Source: RGDT01 sp964630925 (lineage in GTDB: Bacteria > Planctomycetota > Planctomycetia > Gemmatales > Gemmataceae). Taken from it: a stretch of 64,000 bases of DNA. The stretch's first letter is position 1. Each line of letters starts with the position of its first letter. Location of the stretch: assembly GCA_964630925.1 (NCBI GenBank), contig CAZVZK010000014.1:1-64000 (forward strand), in the 5' to 3' direction. The translations under genes and the position numbers were made by a program. The notes beneath the pieces are model-generated. The model worked only from the letters and a program-made list of their open reading frames with translations, was not told the origin of the DNA and ran no database searches. This document shows positions 8,529 to 15,923 of this stretch, one piece after another.

Positions 8529-9407
8529 ATGACATACCGGCCCCGGCGCCCGGCGTTCACGCTGATCGAGCTGCTGGTGGTGATCGCCACCATCGCGATC
8601 CTGATCGGCCTCCTCCTCCCGGCCGTCCAGAAGGTCCGCGAGGCCGCCGCACGCCTGCAGTGCCAGAACAACCTCAAGCAGGTCGGCCTCGCCATGCACG
8701 GCTACCACGACACCTACCAGGCGTTCCCGACGGCCAACTCGCCGGTGTTCGGCAGCGCCTTCACCTTCATCCTGCCCTTCGTCGAGCAGGCCAACATCCG
8801 CAACGCCTACGACCCCGCCCTCCCGCCGACCTCCGCCCCGAACAACGCCGTCACCATGCTCCCCGTTAAGATCCTCCTCTGCCCGTCGATGAAGACGCCG
8901 CCGGCCCCGGCCGCCGCCTACTCCACCCACTACGCCAGCTACGCCGTCTGCGTCGGCAGCAACGACCCCTGGACGCCACCGCCCGACAACGGCGTCATCG
9001 TCCGCTCGAACGCCACCGGCAGCCCCACCCCGATCGACTCCGGCAAACGCATCCTCGACGTGACCGACGGCACCAGCAACACTCTCCTCGCCGGCGAGAT
9101 GGGCTACCAGCTCAGGGACTACTTCTTCTCCAGCGGCCCCTACGCCGGCCAGGTGCGCGGCGGAAACACGAGCTGGGCCTTCGGCTACACCAGCTACTCC
9201 TTCGGCGCCACCTTCACCCACCTGAACACGATCACTGGCCCGACCTCGGCCACCAACCGCCTGGGCGCGTTCCGCAGCGACCACGGCGGCGGGGGCAACT
9301 TCCTGATGACCGACGGCTCCGTCCGCTTCATCCCCACCTCCGTCGCACCCGACGTCTACACCGCCCTTGGCACACGCGCCGGCGACGAGCCCATCAACCT
9401 GCCCTGA
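8529..9407 (+). CDS. DUF1559 pilin-like (type II secretion pseudopilin-like) protein
   Basis: A 292-residue protein with a prepilin N-terminus: a short basic leader then FTLIELLVVIATIAILIG, ending in LLPAVQKVREAAARLQCQNN, the invariant opening of planctomycete DUF1559 proteins. The C-terminal H-x9-DG motif is present (HGGGG...TDG, about residues 257-268). These proteins are thought to be processed by a prepilin peptidase and displayed at the cell surface; the family is hugely expanded in planctomycetes. It has a near-consensus promoter and a palindromic operator upstream, and a small lipoprotein gene 11 bases downstream. Confidence 0.93.
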   Translation: MTYRPRRPAFTLIELLVVIATIAILIGLLLPAVQKVREAAARLQCQNNLKQVGLAMHGYHDTYQAFPTANSPVFGSAFTFILPFVEQANIRNAYDPALPPTSAPNNAVTMLPVKILLCPSMKTPPAPAAAYSTHYASYAVCVGSNDPWTPPPDNGVIVRSNATGSPTPIDSGKRILDVTDGTSNTLLAGEMGYQLRDYFFSSGPYAGQVRGGNTSWAFGYTSYSFGATFTHLNTITGPTSATNRLGAFRSDHGGGGNFLMTDGSVRFIPTSVAPDVYTALGTRAGDEPINLP

Positions 9408-9418
9408 CCGGAGCGCCC

Positions 9419-9697
9419 ATGAGCCGTAGAACCTTCCTGGCGGCCTGCCTCGCGCTGGCCGCCTGCGCCTGCGGGGGCGACCCGCCCCCGCGCCAACCGG
9501 CGCCGGCCCCCACGCCGCTGACCCTCGCCGAGTGGCAGGCCATGACCGACGTCGTGGACAAGTACGACCCCGGCACCCTCGAGCGCCTCAAGCTCGCCGA
9601 CCCCACGCTCAACGACCCGCGCGTGTGGCAGCGGCTGATGAACGAGGTCATCACCCCCGCCCGTGACAGGGACATCCCCCGCACCCCCGAGAAGTGA
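9419..9697 (+). CDS. Small putative lipoprotein
   Basis: A 92-residue protein with an Arg-rich start (MSRR) and a hydrophobic signal ending in a cysteine-rich ACACGG lipobox region, then a proline-rich linker and a helical domain (TLAEWQAMTDVVDKYDP). It begins 11 bases after the DUF1559 stop. Small lipoproteins commonly follow DUF1559 genes in planctomycetes; function unknown. Confidence 0.75.
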   Translation: MSRRTFLAACLALAACACGGDPPPRQPAPAPTPLTLAEWQAMTDVVDKYDPGTLERLKLADPTLNDPRVWQRLMNEVITPARDRDIPRTPEK

Positions 9698-9724
9698 CCC
9701 CGACTCCGGAGAACGGCCCCGATC

Positions 9725-10984
9725 ATGTTCCACCTCCTCACCGCCGTCCTCTGCGCCCTCGCCGCCGACTGGCCCGGCTTCCGCGGCGACGGCACCGGCC
9801 TCAGCCCCGAGAAGGCCCTCCCGCTCACCTGGTCGCCCAAGGAGAACGTCGCCTGGAGGGTGGACCTCCCCGGCTACGGCCAGTCCTCCCCCGTCGTGTG
9901 GAAGGGCCACGTCTACGTCACCGCCGTCGAGGGCGAGCAGCGCGAGAAGGGCCACGTCGCCGCCTACGACGTGAAGACCGGCAAGCTGCTCTGGCGGCAC
10001 GGCTTCGAGCCGACGCAGAAGGCCAGGTGGGCCTTCTCCGTCAGCCGCGCCGCCCCGACCCCCGCCGCCGACGACGCCGGCGTCTACGCCTTCTTCGAGG
10101 GCGGCAACCTCCTCGCCTTCTCCCACGACGGCAAGCCCCTCTGGTCGCGCTCCCTCGTCAGGGACCACGGCGAGTTCAAGGGCGGCCACGGCCTCGGCTC
10201 CTCCCCTGCCCAGTCCGCCGATTCCCTGTTCATCCTCGTCGATCACGGCGGCCCCTCCTACCTCCTCGCCGTCGACAAGAAGACCGGCAAGGACCGCTGG
10301 AAGGCCGAACGCAAGCAGCGCACCTCGTGGTCGTCCCCCGTTGTCATCGCCGGCCAGGTCGTCGTCAGCAGCAACGGGAGCGTCGCCGGCTACTGCCTCG
10401 CCGAGGGCAAGCTCCTCTGGGAGGTCGAGGGCCTCGTCGGCAACACCGTCCCCTCCGCCACGCCGGCCCCCGGCGGCGTCCTGGTCGGCGCCGGCGTCGG
10501 CCGCGGCGACACCGAGAAGGCCGTCGCCTCCAACTCCTTCATCCGCCTCACGGAGAAGGCCGGCAAGTTCACCGCCGAGCGCGTGTGGAAGGCCGAGAAG
10601 GCGACGGCCGGCTTCGCCTCGCCGCTGGCCCACGGCGGGCACGCCTACTTCGTCAACGCCGCCGGCATCGTCTCGTGCCTCGATGTGAACACCGGCGAAG
10701 AGCGCTACGCCAAGCGCATCGACGGCCCGTGCTGGGCCTCGCCCGTCGCCGCCGACGGCCGCGTCTACCTCTTCGGCAAGAACGGCACCACGACGGTCCT
10801 CAAGCCGGGCGCCACCTTCGAGAAACTGGCCACCAACAAGCTCTGGGACGCCAAGCCCGCTCACGACAAGAAGCCCGCCGAGAAGGGCGAGGCCCTCGAC
10901 CCCGTCGTCTACGGGGTGGCCGCCGCCGACGGCGCGTTCTTCATCCGCACGGGGACAACCCTCTACCGCATCGGCAAGCCCTGA
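9725..10984 (+). CDS. PQQ-type beta-propeller repeat protein (secreted)
   Basis: A 419-residue protein with a short signal peptide (MFHLLTAVLCALA) followed directly by the DWPGFRGDGTG opening typical of planctomycete secreted PQQ-like propellers. Repeated blades carry the pattern A-x-D-x-x-T-G-K-x-x-W, for example AAYDVKTGKLLWRHG and LAVDKKTGKDRWKAE. No catalytic residues of quinoprotein dehydrogenases were recognised, so it is more likely a structural or sensory propeller than an enzyme. It sits between the small lipoprotein and the Kelch protein genes. Confidence 0.85.
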   Translation: MFHLLTAVLCALAADWPGFRGDGTGLSPEKALPLTWSPKENVAWRVDLPGYGQSSPVVWKGHVYVTAVEGEQREKGHVAAYDVKTGKLLWRHGFEPTQKARWAFSVSRAAPTPAADDAGVYAFFEGGNLLAFSHDGKPLWSRSLVRDHGEFKGGHGLGSSPAQSADSLFILVDHGGPSYLLAVDKKTGKDRWKAERKQRTSWSSPVVIAGQVVVSSNGSVAGYCLAEGKLLWEVEGLVGNTVPSATPAPGGVLVGAGVGRGDTEKAVASNSFIRLTEKAGKFTAERVWKAEKATAGFASPLAHGGHAYFVNAAGIVSCLDVNTGEERYAKRIDGPCWASPVAADGRVYLFGKNGTTTVLKPGATFEKLATNKLWDAKPAHDKKPAEKGEALDPVVYGVAAADGAFFIRTGTTLYRIGKP

Positions 10985-11029
10985 CAAACACCGATCCCTA
11001 TCATCACCGCAATGGAGGCCCTGACACCG

Positions 11030-11983
11030 ATGACCCGACTCTCCGTCCTGCTCCTGCTGCCCGCCCTGGCCCTCACAGCCGAGTCCGAACGCCGCCACGC
11101 CGACGTGCCCGTCAACGTCACCAGCCTCGGCGCCTGTACCGCCGGCGAGTGGATCTACGTCTACGGCGGCCACACCGGCAAGATGCACTCCTACAGCGTC
11201 GAGACCGCATCCGGGCGCTTCTTCCGCGTCAAGGCGTCGGGCGGCAAGTGGGAGGAGCTGCCCGCCGGGCCGCGCGTCCAGGGCCTCGCCCTCGTCGCCC
11301 ACGGCGACACCGTCATCCGCATCGGCGGCATGCAGCCGCGCAACAAGGAGGGCGAGGCGGCGGACACACACTCGCTCAAGACCGCGGCGAAGTATGACCC
11401 CGCCGCGAAGAAGTGGGTGGACCTGCCTGACATGCCCGCGGGCCGGTCGTCTCACGAGGCCGTCGTGATCGGCACCCGGTTGTACGTCGTCGGCGGCTGG
11501 GAGATGCGCGGCAAGGGCGAGTCGCCCAGGTGGCACAACTCGGGCCTCGTCCTCGACCTGTCGGCCAAGGAGCCGAGGTGGCAGGAGTTCAAGCAGCCGT
11601 TCAAGCGCCGCGCCCTCGGCGCCGCCGCCGTCGGCGGGAAGATCTACGTCATAGGCGGCCTGGGCGAGAAGGCGACCACCAGCGCCGTGGCCGTCTACGA
11701 CCCCAGGGCCGACAAGTGGTCCGAGGCCCCGGACGTGCCCGGCTCGGGCAAGCACGGCTTCTCGCCCGCCGCCGCCGAGTCCGCCGGCCGCCTCTTCGTC
11801 TCCACGTCGGACGGCCAGCTCCACCGCCTGAGCGCCGACGGCAAGAAGTGGGAGCTGGCGGCCGACACGTCGAAGCGCCGCGTGCATCGCCTGGTGCCCG
11901 GCAAGGACGGCAAGGTCCTGCTCGTCGGCGGCGCCGCCGTCGAGGTCGAGGAAGTGACGCCGAAGGCGCCCGCGACGGAGTGA
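11030..11983 (+). CDS. Kelch-repeat protein (secreted)
   Basis: A 317-residue protein starting at MTRLSVLLLLPALALTAES, a signal peptide. I prefer this ATG to one at 11012 because a GGAGG lies 11 bases upstream of it. The rest is a Kelch beta-propeller with blades such as YVYGGHTGKMHSY, YVVGGWEMRG and YVIGGLGEKATTSAVAVYD. Kelch propellers mediate binding. It lies between the PQQ-type propeller and the rhodanese gene, which starts 5 bases after its stop. Confidence 0.85.
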   Translation: MTRLSVLLLLPALALTAESERRHADVPVNVTSLGACTAGEWIYVYGGHTGKMHSYSVETASGRFFRVKASGGKWEELPAGPRVQGLALVAHGDTVIRIGGMQPRNKEGEAADTHSLKTAAKYDPAAKKWVDLPDMPAGRSSHEAVVIGTRLYVVGGWEMRGKGESPRWHNSGLVLDLSAKEPRWQEFKQPFKRRALGAAAVGGKIYVIGGLGEKATTSAVAVYDPRADKWSEAPDVPGSGKHGFSPAAAESAGRLFVSTSDGQLHRLSADGKKWELAADTSKRRVHRLVPGKDGKVLLVGGAAVEVEEVTPKAPATE

Positions 11984-11988
11984 ACGTC

Positions 11989-12366
11989 ATGGCGATGCAG
12001 CACTCGCCGCGGTTCCTGGCCCTGGTGAACGACGCCAAATCGCGCGTCCGCGAGACGGACGTGGACGCGGTCAAGGCCCGCCTGGACCGCGGCGAGAGGC
12101 CGGCCATCATCGACGTTCGCGAGGAGAGCGAGTACGCCAGGGACCACGTCCCCGGCGCCGTGCATCTGGGCAAGGGCATCCTGGAGCGCGACATCGAGGC
12201 GCGGTTCCCCGACACGTCCACCGAGCTGATCCTGTACTGCGGAGGCGGCTTCCGCTCCGCCCTCGCCGCCGACGCCCTCCAGAAGATGGGCTACACGAAC
12301 GTGACAAGCATGGACGGCGGCATCCGCGACTGGCGCCAGCGCGGCTATCCGCTCACCCAAGGGTAA
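11989..12366 (+). CDS. Single-domain rhodanese-like sulfurtransferase
   Basis: A 125-residue cytoplasmic protein. Rhodanese landmarks are visible: the DVREESEYARDHVPGAVHL strand and the active-site loop LYCGGGFRSALAA with catalytic Cys, followed by MDGGIRDW near the end. Such proteins carry persulfide sulfur for thiolation or detoxification. The first 25 residues form an added helix before the domain. It starts 5 bases after the Kelch gene stop and is probably the last gene of that run; a long palindrome follows immediately. Confidence 0.88.
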   Translation: MAMQHSPRFLALVNDAKSRVRETDVDAVKARLDRGERPAIIDVREESEYARDHVPGAVHLGKGILERDIEARFPDTSTELILYCGGGFRSALAADALQKMGYTNVTSMDGGIRDWRQRGYPLTQG

Positions 12367-12525
12367 GAAGAAGGCATACCACGAAAGACACGGAAGACAC
12401 GAAAGGAAGACAAAGCAAGCAGGCAAGGAGGGTGGAGAAGGCGTGGCCTGTCTTCCTGCTTGATACCTGCTTTGCTTCTTGTCTTCTTTTCGTGTCTTCC
12501 GTGTCTTTCGTGGTATGCCTTCTTC
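12367..12525. repeat. Long palindromic element, family A copy 1
   Basis: Two 38-base perfect inverted arms (12367-12404 and 12488-12525) with an 83-base, partly complementary interior. The core arm reads AAGGCATACCACGAAAGACA and continues through CGGAAGACACGAAA. The same motif recurs in the element at 27205-27350. No ORF with a function lies inside. It separates the rhodanese gene from the ATP-grasp gene and could form a large hairpin in either strand. Confidence 0.85.
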
Positions 12526-12561
12526 CTGGCTCCCTGCTTGACAGCCCGCTATCATGACCGG

Positions 12562-13407
12562 ATGCGCGTCCTCGTCTACGAACATCTCAGCGCCGGCGGG
12601 CTCCCCGACGACCCCTCCCTGTTGCAGGAGGGGGCCGCCATGCTCAACGCCGTCCTCGCCGACCTCGCCGCCATCCCCGGTGTCGAGGCCGTCCCCGCAC
12701 AGACCCGGTCCTTCGGCGCCGTCGCAGACACCTGCGACGCCGCCGTCGTCATCGCCCCCGAGTCCGACGACATCCTCGCCTCCATCGCCTACTGGTTCGA
12801 GAACAGCCGCTGCCGCCTCCTCGGCCCCGCCGGCGACGCCGTCCGCCTCACCGGCGACAAGCTCGCCATGTATGAGCACCTCACCCGCGCCGGCGTCCCC
12901 ACGCCGGAGACCCGCGCCCTCCCCGCCTCCGTCGTCAAGCCACGCTTCGGCTGCGGCTGCCAGGACACCTTCGTCCTCGACGGCGATTACATCATCCAGG
13001 CCCACGTCATCGGCACAGCCGTCAGCGTCGCCTTCCTCGACGGCATCCCGCTGCGGGCCTGCACGCAGGAGATCACCGAGGCCGGCGGACGGTTGGCCTA
13101 CAAGGGCGGACGCCTGCCCCTGTCGCACGACCTGGAGCGCCGCGCCGTCACCCTCGCCCGCCGCGCCGCCGCCGCCGTGCCGGGCCTGAAGGGCTGGTTC
13201 GGCGTCGATCTCGTGCTGGGCGACGAGGGCGACTGGGTCATCGAGGTCAACCCGCGCCTGACCACGTCCTACGTCGGCCTGCGCGCCCTGTGCCGCAACA
13301 ACCTGATGGCCGTCCTGCTCGGCCTCGATAACTCCACGCTGGTCTGGCGGAGGGGCATCGTGTCGTTCAGCCCCGACGGCCGCGTCGAACACCGGGAGGC
13401 CCCATGA
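12562..13407 (+). CDS. ATP-grasp ligase resembling tyramine-glutamate ligase MfnD (COG1821)
   Basis: A 281-residue protein beginning MRVLVYEHLSAGG. Its layout is that of the COG1821 ATP-grasp group, which includes MfnD, the enzyme that joins glutamate to tyramine in methanofuran biosynthesis. Visible are an ATP-grasp lysine/PRFGCG loop in the middle and the metal-binding segment EVNPRLTTSYVGL near the C-terminus, a motif I associate with this group. Planctomycetes are known to carry tetrahydromethanopterin/methanofuran C1 enzymes, so the role is plausible, but no other such gene is in this window. The frame is open upstream into the palindrome (from 12460); I reject that extension. The ATG of the next gene overlaps its stop (ATGA). 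Confidence 0.7.
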   Translation: MRVLVYEHLSAGGLPDDPSLLQEGAAMLNAVLADLAAIPGVEAVPAQTRSFGAVADTCDAAVVIAPESDDILASIAYWFENSRCRLLGPAGDAVRLTGDKLAMYEHLTRAGVPTPETRALPASVVKPRFGCGCQDTFVLDGDYIIQAHVIGTAVSVAFLDGIPLRACTQEITEAGGRLAYKGGRLPLSHDLERRAVTLARRAAAAVPGLKGWFGVDLVLGDEGDWVIEVNPRLTTSYVGLRALCRNNLMAVLLGLDNSTLVWRRGIVSFSPDGRVEHREAP

Positions 13408-15134
13408 CGGCGGTGATCCTCATGCTCGCATTCGCGGCCACGCCCGAAGACGCGAAGCTCGATAAGTTCTTCCGCGCCTACCTCGACAAGCTGTGCGAGC
13501 AGCGGCCCGCCGCCGCCACCCAGATGGGCGAGCACAGGTTCGACCACACGCTCGACGACCTCTCGCCCGCCGGCGTGAAGGCACGCGAGGCCCTCGACGG
13601 CGACACCCTCGCCGCCCTCCGCAAGGGGATCGACAAGGCCAAGCTCTCCCGCCCGGCGCAGATCGACTACGAGATCCTCGAACATTCGCTGAAGTACGGC
13701 GTGTGGATGGCCGAGAACGCGAAGACCTGGGAGGCCAACCCCCTCGCCTACAACGAGATCATCAGCGACAGCGTCTACCTGCTGTTCACGCAATCGACGC
13801 TGCCCAAGGCGCAGAACCTCCGCAACGCCGAGCGGCGTATCGCCGCCATCCCGCGCGTCCTCGCCGCCGCGAAGCGGATGCTCAAGTCGCCCCCGAAGAT
13901 CTACACCGAGACCGCCATCGCCCGCAACAAGGGGGCCATCGCCTTCTACGAGTCCGGCATCTACGAGGTGGCCGGCGAGAGCCCCGCCACCAGCGTCCTG
14001 AAGGAGGCAAGCACCAGGGCCGCCGCCGCCCTCAAGGAGTACCAGACCTTCCTGGAGAAGGAGCTGCTCCCGCGGTCGAAGGGCGAGTGGCGCATCGGCA
14101 AGGCCATGTTCACGAAGAAGCTCGACCTCGAACTGGACGCCGGCGTGACGGCAGCGCAGGTGTACAAGGACGCCGAGGCCGAGGCGCGGCGGGTCACCGA
14201 CGAGATGTACGTGGTCGCCCGGCAGCTGTGGCACAGGGCGTACCCGAAGGCGGCCCTGCCGCACGACGACCCCGAGGGCCGCCGGCAGACGGTCCTGCGT
14301 GTGCTGGCCCACTTCAACAAGGACCACGGCAAGACCGACGAGCTGCTCGCCGAGGCCAAAGCCCTGTCGAAGAAGATCAAGGCGTTCATCACCGAGAAGG
14401 ACATCCTACGCCTGCCCGACCCCGACCGCTGCAAGATCATCGAGATGCCGGAGTTCCAGCGCGGCTTCAGCGTCGCGTACCTGAACCCCGCCCCGCCGCT
14501 CGACCCCAGGGCGGCCAGCCACTACGCCATCAGCCCGCCGCCCGCCGGCTGGGACGCCCGCAAGGTCGAGAGCTTCCTGCAAGAGTACAATCGCTCGATG
14601 ATGGCCATCCTCACCATCCACGAGGCGTACCCCGGCCACTACGTCCAGCTCGAGTACTCCAACCGGTGCCCGTCGCTGATCCGCCGCGTGCTGCAGTCCG
14701 GCGTCTTCTGCGAGGGCTGGGCCGTCTACACCGAGCAGATGATGCTCGATCAGGGCTACGGCGCCGGCGACCTCGTCCTTCGTCTGAACCAGCTCAAGTT
14801 CTACCTCCGTGCCGTCATCAACGCCATCCTCGACCACGAGATGCACTGCAAGGAGATGACCGACGAGCAGGCGATGGACCTGCTCGTCAAGCGCGGCTAT
14901 CAGAGCGAGGGCGAGGCGCTGGGCAAGGTCACCCGCGCCAAGCTCAGCTCCTGCCAGCTCTCCACGTACTTCGTCGGGCGGATGGCGTTCTACCGGCTGC
15001 GTCAGGCGGTGCAGAAGGAGCAGGGCGACAAGTTCTCCCTGGGGCGCTTCCATGAGGCGGTGCTGTCCCACGGCAGCCTGCCGGTGAAGTACCTGCCCGA
15101 GGTGACGCGGCTGCGCCTGAAGGAGCCGCGCTGA
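13404..15134 (+). CDS. DUF885 family zinc peptidase-like protein
   Basis: A 576-residue protein with a short hydrophobic N-terminus (MTAVILMLAFAA) that may be a signal peptide. The motif HEAYPGHYVQ, a HExxH-like zinc site specific to DUF885, is present in the second half, followed by a downstream EGWAVYTEQM segment that supplies a further acidic ligand in this family. DUF885 proteins are predicted, mostly uncharacterised, metallopeptidases. It overlaps the ATP-grasp gene by 4 bases (ATGA), implying translational coupling although no functional link is known. Confidence 0.88.
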   Translation: MTAVILMLAFAATPEDAKLDKFFRAYLDKLCEQRPAAATQMGEHRFDHTLDDLSPAGVKAREALDGDTLAALRKGIDKAKLSRPAQIDYEILEHSLKYGVWMAENAKTWEANPLAYNEIISDSVYLLFTQSTLPKAQNLRNAERRIAAIPRVLAAAKRMLKSPPKIYTETAIARNKGAIAFYESGIYEVAGESPATSVLKEASTRAAAALKEYQTFLEKELLPRSKGEWRIGKAMFTKKLDLELDAGVTAAQVYKDAEAEARRVTDEMYVVARQLWHRAYPKAALPHDDPEGRRQTVLRVLAHFNKDHGKTDELLAEAKALSKKIKAFITEKDILRLPDPDRCKIIEMPEFQRGFSVAYLNPAPPLDPRAASHYAISPPPAGWDARKVESFLQEYNRSMMAILTIHEAYPGHYVQLEYSNRCPSLIRRVLQSGVFCEGWAVYTEQMMLDQGYGAGDLVLRLNQLKFYLRAVINAILDHEMHCKEMTDEQAMDLLVKRGYQSEGEALGKVTRAKLSSCQLSTYFVGRMAFYRLRQAVQKEQGDKFSLGRFHEAVLSHGSLPVKYLPEVTRLRLKEPR

Positions 15135-15137
15135 CGG

Positions 15138-15923
15138 ATGGACCTCGCAACGCTTTGGCTGGTCATGCTGCACGCCTGGCTGTTCGTGCTGGGCGCGTGC
15201 GTCGGCAGTTTCCTCAACGTCTGCATCTACCGGTTGCCGCGCGGCAAGACCCTGTCCTGGCCCGGCTCGCGCTGCGGCTCGTGCTTCACGAAGATCCCGG
15301 CGGGCGAGAACATCCCGATCCTCGGCTACTGGATCCTCGGCGGCCGCTGCCCCCGCTGCAAGGCGACGTTCTCGATGCGCTACTTCGCTGTGGAGCTATT
15401 GACCGGCATCATCTTCACCGCCCTCTTCACCGCTGAGATCGGCTTCAACTCACTGAACTACAAGCCGTGGGCGTCCGGCAATTGGTGGCGTCTCTCCTTC
15501 GGCACCTTCCCCGATGGATCGCCGGCGGTGTACCTCGCCCACGTCACGCTGGCGTCGCTGCTGATCGTGTCCGCCGGGACGCTCCTCGACACGGGCCGCG
15601 TGCCGTGGAGCATCGTCGTGTTCGGCGTGCTGAGCGGGCTGGCCTTTTCCTTCTTCCTGCCGGCGTACTTCGCCCCCGGCGGCGGGCTGCTGGGCGTCCT
15701 CGCCGTGCCGACGCTCCTGCGCGTGGTGGGGGCGCCGCAGGGCGCCGTCGCCGTCGCGTTAGTCGCCGGCGGCTTCGTCGGCTGGCAGATCTCGTTCGCC
15801 GCCCTTGTCCTGGCCTCCCCCTTCCTGCCGTGGCGCGGCGGGGAGGTGATGTACGTCGTGTCCTTGGTGGCGGTGTGGCAGGCGAGGGGCGTGCTCCCCT
15901 TCAAGGAGGGCTTCCCGTGGTGA
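15138..15923 (+). CDS. Prepilin peptidase-like (A24) protein, probably lacking the second catalytic Asp
   Basis: A 261-residue polytopic membrane protein. The N-terminus matches the prepilin peptidase DiS_P_DiS domain: GSFLNVCIYRLPRG followed by two zinc-binding CxxC pairs (Cys 46/49 and 71/74). The first catalytic aspartate is likely Asp 151 in TLLDTGRVPW. I cannot find the GxGD motif that supplies the second aspartate; the corresponding region reads GGGLLGVLAV or GGEVMYVVSL. It may therefore keep the cytoplasmic domain but lack proteolysis. DUF1559 proteins in this window would be natural substrates of a functional paralogue. It starts 3 bases after the DUF885 stop. Confidence 0.8.
   Translation: MDLATLWLVMLHAWLFVLGACVGSFLNVCIYRLPRGKTLSWPGSRCGSCFTKIPAGENIPILGYWILGGRCPRCKATFSMRYFAVELLTGIIFTALFTAEIGFNSLNYKPWASGNWWRLSFGTFPDGSPAVYLAHVTLASLLIVSAGTLLDTGRVPWSIVVFGVLSGLAFSFFLPAYFAPGGGLLGVLAVPTLLRVVGAPQGAVAVALVAGGFVGWQISFAALVLASPFLPWRGGEVMYVVSLVAVWQARGVLPFKEGFPW

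Noticed and set aside
9356..11887. An 843-codon open frame on the minus strand across the PQQ-type and Kelch genes
   Set aside because: Low-complexity Gly/Ala/Val composition with no recognisable domain, and it is antisense to two clear beta-propeller genes.
12460..12561. Upstream extension of the ATP-grasp gene giving a hydrophobic, signal-like N-terminus
   Set aside because: The extension is translated from the palindromic repeat; COG1821 enzymes are cytoplasmic and start at MRVLVYEH-like sequence.
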